NCBI RefSeq assembly: GCF_016714275.1
Contig: NZ_JADJNP010000001.1
Span: 496,001 to 560,000, forward strand
DNA: 64,000 nt
Direction: 5' to 3'
From: Tessaracoccus sp.
Lineage (GTDB): Bacteria > Actinomycetota > Actinomycetes > Propionibacteriales > Propionibacteriaceae
The position numbers and the translations under genes are program-made. Each line of letters begins with the position of its first letter. Within the stretch, counting starts at the first letter, position 1. This document shows positions 32,273-41,547 of this stretch, piece after piece. The notes beneath the pieces are model-generated. The model saw only the letters and a list, made by a program, of their open reading frames with translations, searched no databases and was not told where the DNA came from.

Positions 32273-33277
32273 TCAGTTCGTGGATCCGCGCACGACGAGC
32301 TGCCCCGCGATCCGCATGACCCCCGAATGCGGTCGGCCGTCGATCGCGTCGAGGAGGCAGTCGGCCGCTATTCGGCCGATGTGATGCAAGTCGGGGTCGA
32401 TGGTCGTCAGGGCGGGCCGCGCGCCTACGGCGATCGGATTCCAGTTGTCGGTGCCGATCAGCGCCACGTCGCTCGGGACGTCCTTGCCGAGGTCTCGCAG
32501 CGCATCGCCGACGCCACGGGCGATGAGGTCCGATCCGCAGTAGATCGCGTCGACGTCCGGGTTGGCTCGCAGCACCATCTGAGTTGCCTGCCTCCCCCAC
32601 GCCTCGCTCCAGTTTCCGTAGTAGACCTGATCAACGAGCTCCAACCCGCCGGTCGTCAGTGCCGCGGCCAGGCCTTCCGCGCGCTCGCGTGCGGCATCGA
32701 ACCGCTCGGGCCCCGTCACATGCGCGACCTTCGTGCGCCCCATCCGGATGAAGTGCTCCCCGGCGATGCGCCCGATCGCCACGTCGTCGACCACGACGGA
32801 ACAGTCCCTCGGATCCGACGAGGGGGACAATGCGTAGACAACAGGGAACGACGGATCCACGGGAAGTGGAGAGCGACGGTTCGAGCTGCGTCCTGTGACG
32901 ATGAAACCGTCGACCCGGCGGCGCTGCAGCGTCTCGACGTAGTGCCGCTCCCGGATCGGATCGTCTCGGCTGTCACAGAGGAACACCGAGATCTGTCCCG
33001 CGCCCAGCGCATCCTCCACGCCCAGCAGGATGGGCACGCTGAAGCGCGCGAAGCTGTCGGTGGTGATCAGCCCGACGGTGTAGCTGCGCTTGGGCGACGC
33101 GGCCGTCCCCCGAGGATGGGCCCCGAGCTGGAAGTTGAGTTCCTGAGCATCTGCGATGATCCGCGAGCGCGTCTCAGCGCGCAGCTGCCCCGTTCCGTTC
33201 AGCGCCTTCGACACGCTCCCTGGGGACACCCCGGCGCGCGCGGCAACATCCCGAATCGTCTTGCGTCCTTCCACCAC
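32273..33277 (-). CDS. LacI-family transcriptional regulator
   Basis: About 334 residues. The N-terminal helix-turn-helix and hinge have TIRDVAARAGVSPGSVSKALNG, and the ligand-binding domain follows from about 60 (YTVGLITTDSFARF, GSDLIARGVGDAL, VALIGTDNW). GTG at 33277 is preferred because AGGAG lies 7 nt upstream, inside a longer frame that opens at 33295 or 33349. Before the IS5-family insertion it was divergent from the GH127/GH2 operon and most likely repressed it in the absence of an arabinose-containing inducer. Confidence 0.9.
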   Translation of the reverse strand: MVEGRKTIRDVAARAGVSPGSVSKALNGTGQLRAETRSRIIADAQELNFQLGAHPRGTAASPKRSYTVGLITTDSFARFSVPILLGVEDALGAGQISVFLCDSRDDPIRERHYVETLQRRRVDGFIVTGRSSNRRSPLPVDPSFPVVYALSPSSDPRDCSVVVDDVAIGRIAGEHFIRMGRTKVAHVTGPERFDAARERAEGLAAALTTGGLELVDQVYYGNWSEAWGRQATQMVLRANPDVDAIYCGSDLIARGVGDALRDLGKDVPSDVALIGTDNWNPIAVGARPALTTIDPDLHHIGRIAADCLLDAIDGRPHSGVMRIAGQLVVRGSTN

Positions 33278-33359
33278 GACATCACTCCTCGGCATGGGGC
33301 TGCGGCCCACGCGTCGTGAGCCTGCGCCTAGATTGTCAGAAAACAGCAAAAGGATATAC

Positions 33360-33378
33360 GGAAACTCCTTGCGGAAAC
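33360..33378. promoter_or_regulatory. GGAAAC half-sites of a LacI-type control region split by the IS
   Basis: GGAAAC occurs at 33360-33365 and 33373-33378. The complementary GTTTCC occurs at 34291-34296, on the other side of the insertion sequence. With the IS removed they would lie about 40 bp apart in one divergent promoter region. The IS has separated the LacI gene side from the GH127 side. Confidence 0.5.
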
Positions 33379-33396
33379 AGAAAATAGCCTCTTAGT

Positions 33397-34276
33397 GAGG
33401 CTTATTCTGGCGGGATGAGTAACTTCGTATAGAACCGCGCGTCTAACAAAGGAACGACCCGCTATCTGAGAGAATTTAGTTTGCACACTGAATACTCCAG
33501 AACGAGCCGCTCCGCATGAAGAATAGCACAGGACTGACCCGATCGCTCTTCACCGAACTGATGACCATCCTCAACACCACAGACCTGAAACACGCCGTGC
33601 CACCAATCCTCGGACTCGCTGCATCGGTGAAGATCACCCTGAAGTACCTGCGCCGCAACCGCACCCAAGCCGACATCGCCGACGATCACGACCTCTCCCA
33701 GCCCACCATCAGCCGAGCCATCACCACCGTCACCCCGGTCCTGGCCCACGCCCTGGCCGACCTGATCCCTACCGCCGAGGACCTGTCCACCGGCATCGCC
33801 TACCTGATCGACGGATCCCTGCTGCCCTGCTGGTCCTGGACCGACACCTCAGAGCTGTACTCGGGCAAACACCACACCACCGGCGTCAACGTCCAGGTCG
33901 CCACCAGCCTGGAGGGCCGGATCTTGTGGGTCTCCGACCCACTGCCTGGCTCGACACACGACGTCATAGCCCTCGACACCCACGGTCTCCTCGACGGCCA
34001 CGACCCGACCCAGTTCATCGCCGACAAGGGCTACATCGGACGCGGCATGACCACACCAGTAAAGAAACCCATCGGCCGAGAACTCACCGAAAACGACAAG
34101 GAATACAACAAGACCGTGAACCAACTCCGCTGGCCCGTCGAACAAGCCATCTCCCACCTCAAAAACTGGCGCATCCTCCATACCATACCGACTACCGACG
34201 CCCCCTCAACACCATCGCCACAACAATCACCGCGGTCCTCGGGCTCTACTTCCTAACCAACCCGTGAATAAGCCTC
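33397..34276 (+). mobile_element. IS5-family insertion sequence, 880 bp
   Basis: Terminal inverted repeats GAGGCTTATTC (33397-33407) and GAATAAGCCTC (34266-34276) are flanked by a 3-bp direct duplication AGT. Size, a 3-bp duplication and a DDE_Tnp_4-type transposase fit the ISL2-like group of IS5. The intact target duplication shows a simple, fairly recent insertion. Confidence 0.88.
33516..34267 (+). pseudogene. IS5-family transposase with a 5-bp duplication frameshift near its end
   Basis: The N-terminal helix-turn-helix (RNRTQADIADDHDLSQPTIS) and the DDE core are present: Asp in YLIDGSLLPCW, Asp in GSTHDVIALD, and Glu in WPVEQAISHLKNW. At 34179-34188 the pentamer CCATA is doubled, shifting the frame. 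The expected tail DYRRPLNTIATTITAVLGLY continues in another frame to a stop at 34267, while the shifted frame ends at 34256 with an unrelated tail. The catalytic triad is before the lesion, so partial activity cannot be excluded. Confidence 0.82.
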
Positions 34277-34407
34277 AGTATCTCTTTTAGGTTTCCGAGC
34301 AAAGGAGTTCCGGCGTGACAGCAGTCGATCCCGACGCCACTACCCCCGCACCGCCCGCGGGCTCACCACCGCACGGATAGTGCCTCCGTAGTCGGGGATC
34401 AGGGCCA

Positions 34408-36234
34408 GTGCAGCCGCTTGTCCCGACAACGCTGCGGCCGCTCCGCCACGGCGCGGCGCGGATCACGGACGGCTTCCTAGCGGAACTTCAAGACGGAAAC
34501 CGGAAAACGTCGATCCCTCACGGACATGTCCACCTCTCGGAGCAACAGGCATGGGCCAACCTCGAGAACGCTGCCGCCCGTAGGGTTGGTGAGGCCTACC
34601 ACGGCCCCATGTGGGAGGACGGCGAGGTCTTCAAATGGCTTGAGGCCGTTGCCTGGCACGAGGGTCTCGACGCGGACGAGGTCATGGGCCGGTGGCTCGA
34701 CGACTACAGCGACCTGGCGCGGCGTGCGCAGGCGGACGACGGCTACCTCAGCACCTTCAACCAGGCGGCGGGCAAGCGAGGGCGATACGAGTGGATCTCC
34801 TACGACCACGAGATCTTCAACATGGCGACCCTGATCCAGGCAGCGGTCGCGCAGTATCGCGCCTCGGGACGGACGGTCCTGCTGGACGTGGCCTGCCGCG
34901 CCGCCGACCATCTTGCGGAGACCTTTGGCTTCAACAAGCGAGCGGAGTTGTGCGGCCACCCGCTGGTGGAGATGGCCCTCGTCGAGTTGTACCGGGTGAC
35001 GGGAGCGCAGCGCTACCTCGATCTCGCCTCCTACTTCGTGGAGCATCGCGGCCACGGCACGCTGACAGACCCGACATGGCAGGGCTGGACCTCGGTGTAC
35101 TTCAGCGACCGCATCCCTGTCCGGGAGACGGTCTATCCCGAGGGCCACGCGGTCCGGGCGGTCTACTTCGCCGCGGGCGCCACGGATGTCGCGATCGAGA
35201 CGGGCGACCAGGAACTGCTCGATGCCCTGCGCACCCAGTGGGACAACATGGTCGGCGCCAAGATGTACGTCAATGGATCCCTTGGTTCCCGGTGGGAGGG
35301 CGAGGCCTTCGGAGATCCGTACGAGCTGCCCAACGATCGCGGCTACGGCGAGACCTGTGCGGCCGTCGCCTCGATCCAGTGGAGCTGGCGGCTGCTGCTC
35401 GCTACGGGCGATGCCAAGTACGCGGACCTGATCGAGCGGCAGCTGTACAACGCGGTGCTCTCCGGCGTCTCGCTCGACGGCGACAAGTACTTCTACGTCA
35501 ACGCGCTGCAGGTGCACCGCGACGCGCTCGTGTATGACGGCCGTATGCCCGCCAACGGGCGACAGCCATGGTTCGGCACCTCCTGCTGCCCGACCAACCT
35601 GATGCGCACCATCGCCACCCTGCACGACCTCATCGCGACGTCGTCCGAGCGCGGCGTCCAGATCCACCAGTTCGCCTCGGCGGAGGTCTCCGCGGGCGAC
35701 GTGAGCCTCGCCATGACGACGACCTACCCCTGGGGCCTCGACGTCGACATCCAGGTCACCGGCGCACCCGAGGACCCGCGAGAGCTCGCACTACGTATCC
35801 CCTCCTGGGCGGCCGGCGCGACACTGACCGTGAACGGCGACCCGGTCGAAGCGCCGGCAGGCGACTACGCGAGGATCTTGCGGACCTGGAGCGCGGGCGA
35901 TCGGATCGCGCTCGTGCTGCCGACCGCACCCCGCGTCGTGCGCGGCCATCCCCAGGTCGACTCCACACGCGGTGCCGTCGCCATCGAGCGCGGACCGCTC
36001 GTCTACGCGGTCGAGCAGATGGACCAGCCGTCGGGCCTTGAGGTCGAGGACTTCCAGCTCGTCGACCTACACATGGCGGTGGAGTGGCGAGACATTCTCG
36101 GCGGGGTTCCCGCCGTGCTGGGCACGGCGCGCAGCGGACCTGACGGCGAGCCGCTGCGCGCCGTCGCCATCCCGTACTTCATGTGGGCGAACCGCTCGGT
36201 CGGGCCGATGCGCGTCTGGCTCCCCACGATCTGA
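34408..36234 (+). CDS. GH127 beta-L-arabinofuranosidase-type glycoside hydrolase
   Basis: A 608-residue GH127 (DUF1680) enzyme with an alpha/alpha barrel and C-terminal beta domains. Zinc/catalytic residues match those known in Bifidobacterium HypBA1: Glu315 and Cys317 in GYGETCAAV, and Cys393-Cys394 in GTSCCPTN. It likely releases L-arabinofuranose from arabino-oligosaccharides, and being without a signal peptide acts in the cytoplasm on imported sugars. GTG at 34408 has a weak ribosome site. A better site (AAAGGAG) precedes GTG at 34315 in the same frame, but TAG at 34378 separates the two, so the true start is uncertain. Confidence 0.88.
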   Translation: MQPLVPTTLRPLRHGAARITDGFLAELQDGNRKTSIPHGHVHLSEQQAWANLENAAARRVGEAYHGPMWEDGEVFKWLEAVAWHEGLDADEVMGRWLDDYSDLARRAQADDGYLSTFNQAAGKRGRYEWISYDHEIFNMATLIQAAVAQYRASGRTVLLDVACRAADHLAETFGFNKRAELCGHPLVEMALVELYRVTGAQRYLDLASYFVEHRGHGTLTDPTWQGWTSVYFSDRIPVRETVYPEGHAVRAVYFAAGATDVAIETGDQELLDALRTQWDNMVGAKMYVNGSLGSRWEGEAFGDPYELPNDRGYGETCAAVASIQWSWRLLLATGDAKYADLIERQLYNAVLSGVSLDGDKYFYVNALQVHRDALVYDGRMPANGRQPWFGTSCCPTNLMRTIATLHDLIATSSERGVQIHQFASAEVSAGDVSLAMTTTYPWGLDVDIQVTGAPEDPRELALRIPSWAAGATLTVNGDPVEAPAGDYARILRTWSAGDRIALVLPTAPRVVRGHPQVDSTRGAVAIERGPLVYAVEQMDQPSGLEVEDFQLVDLHMAVEWRDILGGVPAVLGTARSGPDGEPLRAVAIPYFMWANRSVGPMRVWLPTI

Positions 36235-36252
36235 ATGAGAGGAAGACCCACG

Positions 36253-38105
36253 ATGACAACTGACGTCGCCCCCGTCCCGAGGGCTGAGCACCCGCGGCCG
36301 CAGTTCGTTCGCACAACCTGGCTGAACCTCAACGGCACCTGGCAGTTCGAGCAGGACCCCTCGGACACCGGCCTGGAGCGCGGCCTCCTAGACCGTGACT
36401 TGACGGACACGATCCTCGTGCCGTTCGCCCCCGAGAGCGTCCTGTCCGGGGTCGGACATGTCGACGTCATGGCGGCGGTCTGGTACCGCCGCGAGTTCGC
36501 CGTTCCCGAGACCTGGAGCGGGCACAGGGTGCTGCTGCACTTCGGCGCGGTGGACCACGACGCCACCGTCTGGGTCGACGGGGCCGAGGTCGCCCGTCAC
36601 CGCGGCGGTTCACCGGCTTCAGCGCCGACATCACCGCGAACGTAGCGCCCGGCTCTCGTGCGGTGGTCGTCGTCCGGGCCAGGGACCCCTTCCACGGACC
36701 ACAAGCCCGGGGCAAACAGTCTCCCCGGTACGGCAACTACGAGTGCTTCTACACGAGGACGACCGGGATCTGGCAGACCGTGTGGATGGAGGCGGTGCCG
36801 CACGACGCCGTCGAGTCCGTCCACATCGTTCCGCACCTCGACGATCCCGCCTTCGACGTCACAGCGACGCTGCGCCGCACCCGCCCGGAGCTGACGCTGC
36901 GGGTCGCCGTATCCGACGCACACGGCGAGGTGGTCTGCCGACACGTCTCGGCCGATGCTGCGCAGCAACCCTCCGTGAGGCTACCGATCCCCACGGATCG
37001 CGTGCGCCCGTGGTTCCCGGGGGATCCGCATCTGTACGACCTGCGCATCGAGCTGATCGACGGGGATCACGTGGTCGACGCGGTCGCCTCCTACGCGGGC
37101 CTCCGCACCGTGACGGTGGTCGGCGATGCCGTGCTCATCAACGGCCAGCGGGTCTTCCAGCGGCTCGTCCTCGATCAGGGCTACTGGCCCGAGTCGTTGA
37201 TGACCGCGCCCAGCGACCAGGCGTTGATCGACGACATCACGCTTTCGCTGCAGGCAGGTTTCAACGGCGCACGGCTGCACCAGAAGGTGTTCGAGGAACG
37301 GTTCCACTTCCACGCCGACCGGCTCGGCTACCTGGTGTGGGGCGAGTTCGGCGACTGGGGTGCCGCGGAGTCGACGCGCAGCCTGGAGGACCATCAGCAA
37401 CCGAGCGCCTCCTTCATCACTCAGTGGGTCGAAGCCGTCGTCCGGGACCGCAACCATCCGTCCATCGTCGGGTGGTGCCCTCTCAACGAGACCTACCAGC
37501 CGATCACGGACCGGATCACCCAACTGGACGACGTCACGCGCGGCATGTACCTCGCCACCCGCGCGGCGGACCCGACCCGACCCGTGCTGGACGCGTCCGG
37601 ATACTCCCACCGCGTCGACGGCGCTGACATCTACGACTCGCACAACTACGAGCAGGACCCGCGTCGGTTCGCGGAACAGGTAGGCGGCCTCGCTGACGGC
37701 CGCCCGTGGGTCAATGACCACAACGGCAGCGCCATATCCGTGCCCTGGCGCGGGCAGCCCTACTTCGTCTCGGAGTACGGCGGCATCTGGTGGAACGCGG
37801 CGGTCGCCGAAGAGCCCCAGGACCCGGACCGGGTCGGCTCATGGGGGTACGGGGAGCGCGTCCGCTCCGTAGAGGAATGGTTCGCCCGATTCGCGGGGCT
37901 GACCGACGCGCTCCTCGACGATCCGAGGATGTTCGGATACTGCTACACGCAGCTCACCGACACCTTCCAGGAGGAGAACGGCGTCTTCGACTTCACCCGG
38001 CACCCCAAGTTCGACCTGGCGCGCCTGCACGCCATCCAAACCCGCCGGGCCGCATACGAGGCCCTCAATGTGCCGACCGTCACCCCTCGCGAGGAGGAAG
38101 CATGA
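36253..38105 (+). pseudogene. GH2 glycoside hydrolase with a 1-nt frameshift
   Basis: A GH2 enzyme (beta-galactosidase/glucuronidase clan) of about 617 residues split by one missing base. ATG at 36253 starts the sugar-binding domain (RTTWLNLNGTWQFEQDP, VWYRREFAVP, FGAVDHDATVWVDGAEVARH). At about 36608 the frame breaks, and FTGFSADITANVAPGSRAVV continues in another frame to 38105. The catalytic barrel is intact: acid/base Glu in CPLNETYQP and nucleophile Glu in FVSEYGGIWW. A C after GGCGG would restore it. It is 18 nt downstream of the GH127 gene. Either a recent knockout or a sequence error. Confidence 0.85.
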
Positions 38106-38137
38106 CCGTCGTCATCACCTCGAGAAAGGATGACGGT

Positions 38138-39142
38138 TCAGCCTCGTTCGGGGCGAACGACGACCTTGCCCGCCACGCGTCGGACTCCCGGGGCTGGGCC
38201 GTCGAGCTCCAGAAGCGCGTTCGCGGCCACGCGTCCCACCTCGTACAGGTCGAGGTCGACGCTGGAGAACGGGTTGCGGGAGTACTGGCTGATGACCATC
38301 CAGTTGTCGAATCCGATCACCTCCACCTCCTGCGGCACCTTGCGACCCCGCGAGAGGAGCTGGTCCAGCGCCCCCCTCGCCACCTGGTCATCCCCGCCGA
38401 CGACGCCGTCGAACGCAACGCCTTCATCGAGGAGGCGGGCTGCGGCATCCCACCCCCACTGCTCGCTCCACGTGCCCGATATCCCGCAGGGAACCGGCGC
38501 GAGGTTGGCCTCCTTCAGTCCCTCCTCGACACCGCGCCGTCGGTCTCGCGCCGCATCCTCGTCGTCGGGGCCTCCGAAGTGCACGATCCTGCGCTTGCCC
38601 AGGGCGACGAGGTGACGCACGGCCATACGTCCCGCCTCCACGTTGTCGCAGACGACCGACGTGTCGTTCTCCTCGGTCGACGGGGCGAAGGCATAGACCA
38701 CCGGCACCGGGGAGTCGACGGCGATGGGGGCGCGGGGTTCCGGCCGGTTGCCGACCATGATCAAGCCGTCGACGGATCGCTGCAGCAGCTCGCGGATGTG
38801 GTGGACCTCCCAGTCCTCGCGTCCGCGGGAGTTGCACATGATCACCGACGAGCGATCAGCCCCCAGGGCGTCTTCGACGCCCGCCATGATCTGGGGCGCG
38901 AACCTGCCGTCGATGTCCGGCGTCACGATCCCGACCGTGTGGGTGCGGCCGCCGCCCAGGCCGCGCGCCAACAGGTTCGGCACGAAACGGAGTTCCTCCG
39001 CCACCCGGGTCACGCGGTCGCGCGTAGCAGGGCTGACCCCGTAGCGACCGGTCAGCGCCTTGGACGCTGTGGACTTGGAGACGCCTGCGCGTTCGGCCAC
39101 GTCCGCAAGAGTCACCATCTCCGCTCGATCTGCGATGCCCAT
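38138..39142 (-). CDS. LacI-family transcriptional regulator
   Basis: About 334 residues. The helix-turn-helix has TLADVAERAGVSKSTASKALTG; the periplasmic-binding-like ligand domain has VGIVTPDIDGRFAPQ, GLIMVGNRPEPR and VEVIGFDNW. ATG at 39142 has GGGAGGGG upstream. It is divergent from the binding-protein/permease/GH127 operon and an operator with GAAACCGGTTTC lies between. It ends tail-to-tail with the GH2 gene, 32 bp apart, with a 7-bp stem (38110-38135) between. The inducer is likely an arabinose-containing oligosaccharide, inferred from the regulon. Confidence 0.9.
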   Translation of the reverse strand: MGIADRAEMVTLADVAERAGVSKSTASKALTGRYGVSPATRDRVTRVAEELRFVPNLLARGLGGGRTHTVGIVTPDIDGRFAPQIMAGVEDALGADRSSVIMCNSRGREDWEVHHIRELLQRSVDGLIMVGNRPEPRAPIAVDSPVPVVYAFAPSTEENDTSVVCDNVEAGRMAVRHLVALGKRRIVHFGGPDDEDAARDRRRGVEEGLKEANLAPVPCGISGTWSEQWGWDAAARLLDEGVAFDGVVGGDDQVARGALDQLLSRGRKVPQEVEVIGFDNWMVISQYSRNPFSSVDLDLYEVGRVAANALLELDGPAPGVRRVAGKVVVRPERG

Positions 39143-39204
39143 CACGACCCCTCCCGCAGGCATTAACACACCAACGCCTGCGGCCTACGCTACAGAAACC
39201 GGGG

Positions 39205-39232
39205 TCGAAACCGGTTTCCACACCGGTTTCGA
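39205..39232. promoter_or_regulatory. LacI-type operators upstream of the sugar-binding protein gene
   Basis: The perfect palindrome GAAACCGGTTTC (39207-39218) lies inside a larger one with arms TCGAAACCGG (39205-39214) and CCGGTTTCGA (39223-39232). A third GAAACCGG half-site is at 39195. CG-centred palindromes of this kind are typical LacI-family sites. They sit about 30-55 bp upstream of the binding-protein gene and in front of the LacI gene. Confidence 0.75.
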
Positions 39233-39260
39233 CCAGCCATACCTACAAGGAAGTACTCAC

Positions 39261-40637
39261 ATGGCCATCTCCACCTCACGTCGTCAGTTCTTCGGTCTCT
39301 CCGCAGGAGGGCTCACAGCGGTCGCGCTCGCGGGCGCCGGCTGCTCCAACTTCACCAGCAGCAATTCGGCTCCACAGGGCTCCGGTGCCCCGGCGAGCAA
39401 GGACTTCGTCTTCACGTTCTGGGGCACGGGCGGCGAAAAGGAGGCCGTCTCGCGCGTGGTCAACGACTTCGCCAAGGAGGCCGGGCTGAACCCCAAGCCC
39501 CAGAGCATCCCGGACAACTACGAGACCAAGCTCAACACGCTGCTCGCCGCGAACACACCCCCGGACGCCGGCTACCTCACCGAGAGCATGGCCATGCGCC
39601 TCGGTGAGCAAGGAAAGATCGTCAGCATCGCGGGCCGGCCAGGCTTCGACGAGTTCATCCCCGGCACGGTGCATCACTGGTCCGACGACGGCGCGGTCAG
39701 CCAGAGCGCCGTGGAAGTAATGGTGATGTGGTTCGACGAGGACGTCACCTCTGCGGCAGGGGTCACGCCACCGGCGTCCCCCGGAGAGGCGTGGAAGTTC
39801 GACGCCTTGGCCGAGGCGGCCGACAAGATGACCGTCGACGACGAGGGCCGCCACCCGTCGGACAGCGGGTTCAACGCGCAGAAGGTCCGCGTCTACGGCG
39901 TCGCAGCCCCGACGTCGCTTCCCAGCCTCGTCGCACTGTTCAAGAGCAACGGCATCGACCTGTTCGACGAGGAGGGCACGAAGACCAACATCGACACGCC
40001 CGAGGCGATCGAGGTGCTGCAGAACATCTCCGACCTCATCTTCACCCACCGCGTCTCCCCCACACCGGCGCAGGCCAGCACCTTCGGCGCATCCACCGGG
40101 CTACTGCTGGCCAGCAAGCGCGTCGCCATGGCCGTCGACGGGCAATGGGCGCTGCTCGACCTCTCGCAGACCCCGAACCTGAACTACAACTCGGCCGTGC
40201 TGCCGAAGTTCGAGCGCCCGGTGACCACGATCATCGGCGGGGCCAGCGCGGTGTTCAGCGGAAGCCCGCACGTCGATGCCGGCCTCGAGCTCCTCCTGAA
40301 GATGGCGGATCCGTCGAAGGTGCCGCTCTTCGCCTCGGGCCTGTGGATGCCGCTCCAGGAGAAGTACCACACGGACGAGGCCGGCATCGCGGCCTGGGTG
40401 AACGATGATGTGCATCCTTCGAACTACCGCTCATCCGTGATCGCCTCGACCCTGGACAATCCGGTGCCGTACCCGTCGTACAAGATCAAGAACTTCACCA
40501 GCACCATCTCCACGACGCTGAACAACGGGCTGGGCGCGCTGTTCACCAAGAAGACCGACATCCCTGCAGCCGTGAAGAAGCTGGCCGAGGAGGTCAACAA
40601 GCAGATGCAGGGTTCCTACCGCGACATCGCCAGCTGA
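39261..40637 (+). CDS. ABC sugar transporter, substrate-binding lipoprotein
   Basis: A 458-residue family 1 extracellular binding protein. The signal has twin arginines (SRRQFFGLSAGG) and lipobox ALAGAGC, with Cys at about residue 28. The mature protein has FVFTFWGTGGEKEAVSRVV, LAANTPPDAGYLTES and DGQWALLDLSQ, typical of oligosaccharide-binding members. AAGGAAG precedes ATG at 39261. Two permeases follow directly. No ATPase gene is in the operon, so a shared MsiK-like ATPase elsewhere is probable. Confidence 0.92.
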   Translation: MAISTSRRQFFGLSAGGLTAVALAGAGCSNFTSSNSAPQGSGAPASKDFVFTFWGTGGEKEAVSRVVNDFAKEAGLNPKPQSIPDNYETKLNTLLAANTPPDAGYLTESMAMRLGEQGKIVSIAGRPGFDEFIPGTVHHWSDDGAVSQSAVEVMVMWFDEDVTSAAGVTPPASPGEAWKFDALAEAADKMTVDDEGRHPSDSGFNAQKVRVYGVAAPTSLPSLVALFKSNGIDLFDEEGTKTNIDTPEAIEVLQNISDLIFTHRVSPTPAQASTFGASTGLLLASKRVAMAVDGQWALLDLSQTPNLNYNSAVLPKFERPVTTIIGGASAVFSGSPHVDAGLELLLKMADPSKVPLFASGLWMPLQEKYHTDEAGIAAWVNDDVHPSNYRSSVIASTLDNPVPYPSYKIKNFTSTISTTLNNGLGALFTKKTDIPAAVKKLAEEVNKQMQGSYRDIAS

Positions 40638-40641
40638 GCCG

Positions 40642-41547
40642 ATGAGACGCACGCGCCCGCGGAACGGGCTTCAGCGCAGCCAAGGGCGATGGGGGTGGAT
40701 CTTCGCGTTGCCGGCGGTCGTCGGCTTCCTCGTGTTCACCCTCAGCCCGATGATCGCCTCCGGCGTCATCGGTACGACGAGCTGGACGATCGGACAGTCG
40801 CCCCAGTTCGTCGGTCTCGGCAACTACACCGCCATCGCCCAGGACTCGCTGTTCTGGAAGTCGCTCAGCGTCACCGGCTACTACGCCATTCTGGCCGTGC
40901 CCGGTGGCCTCATCGTGGCGTTCCTCACAGCGTCGCTGCTGAACAAGGCCAAGCGCGGCAGGAGCACGTTCAGGACGATCTACTACCTCCCCGTCCTCGT
41001 CCCTCCCGTCGCGAGCGCCGTGCTGTGGCTCTGGCTCTTCAACCCCGACTCGGGGCTACTGAACGAGGTGCTCAAGCTGTTCGGGCTTCCGCCGTCGCTC
41101 TGGGTCTACGGCGAGGAGACCGCCATCCCCTCCGTCGCGCTCATGGCGATCTGGGGATTCGGCAACATGACGCTCGTCTTCCTCGCCGGGCTCCAGGGCG
41201 TCTCGCGGGAGCTCTACGAGGCGGCCGAATGCGACGGCGCCAGCCCGCTCCGCAGAATGTGGCACATCACGCTGCCCTCCATCAGCCCGGTGATCCTGTT
41301 CAACCTCATCACCGGCATGATCGCGGCGGTCCAGATCTTCGACGCGGCCTACGTCATGACGCAGGGCGGACCCAACAACGCCACCCTCGTCTATGTGTTC
41401 TACCTGTACTCCAAGGCCTTCGGCGAGGGCCAGCTCGGCTACGCGAGCGCGCTGGCCTGGATCCTGTTCCTGATCATCCTCGTCGTCACCGTCCTCCTGT
41501 TCCGCACGTCGAGGCAGTGGGTCTTCTATGAGGGAGGAAAGCGATGA
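40642..41547 (+). CDS. ABC sugar transporter permease (MalF-type)
   Basis: A 301-residue inner-membrane permease with six helices and the conserved EAA loop ELYEAAECDGASPLRRMWHITLP (seen here as LYEAAECDGAS and onward). It begins four bases after the binding-protein stop, and its 3' end overlaps the next permease by 4 bp. It forms the channel with its partner for import of the oligosaccharide bound by the 39261 product. Confidence 0.92.
   Translation: MRRTRPRNGLQRSQGRWGWIFALPAVVGFLVFTLSPMIASGVIGTTSWTIGQSPQFVGLGNYTAIAQDSLFWKSLSVTGYYAILAVPGGLIVAFLTASLLNKAKRGRSTFRTIYYLPVLVPPVASAVLWLWLFNPDSGLLNEVLKLFGLPPSLWVYGEETAIPSVALMAIWGFGNMTLVFLAGLQGVSRELYEAAECDGASPLRRMWHITLPSISPVILFNLITGMIAAVQIFDAAYVMTQGGPNNATLVYVFYLYSKAFGEGQLGYASALAWILFLIILVVTVLLFRTSRQWVFYEGGKR

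Noticed and set aside
38102..39166. A plus-strand frame starting at ATG 38102, overlapping the GH2 stop (ATGA)
   Set aside because: The overlap looks like operon coupling, but after about 12 codons the frame runs antisense through the LacI gene and has no family resemblance. At most it is the remnant of a lost gene start.
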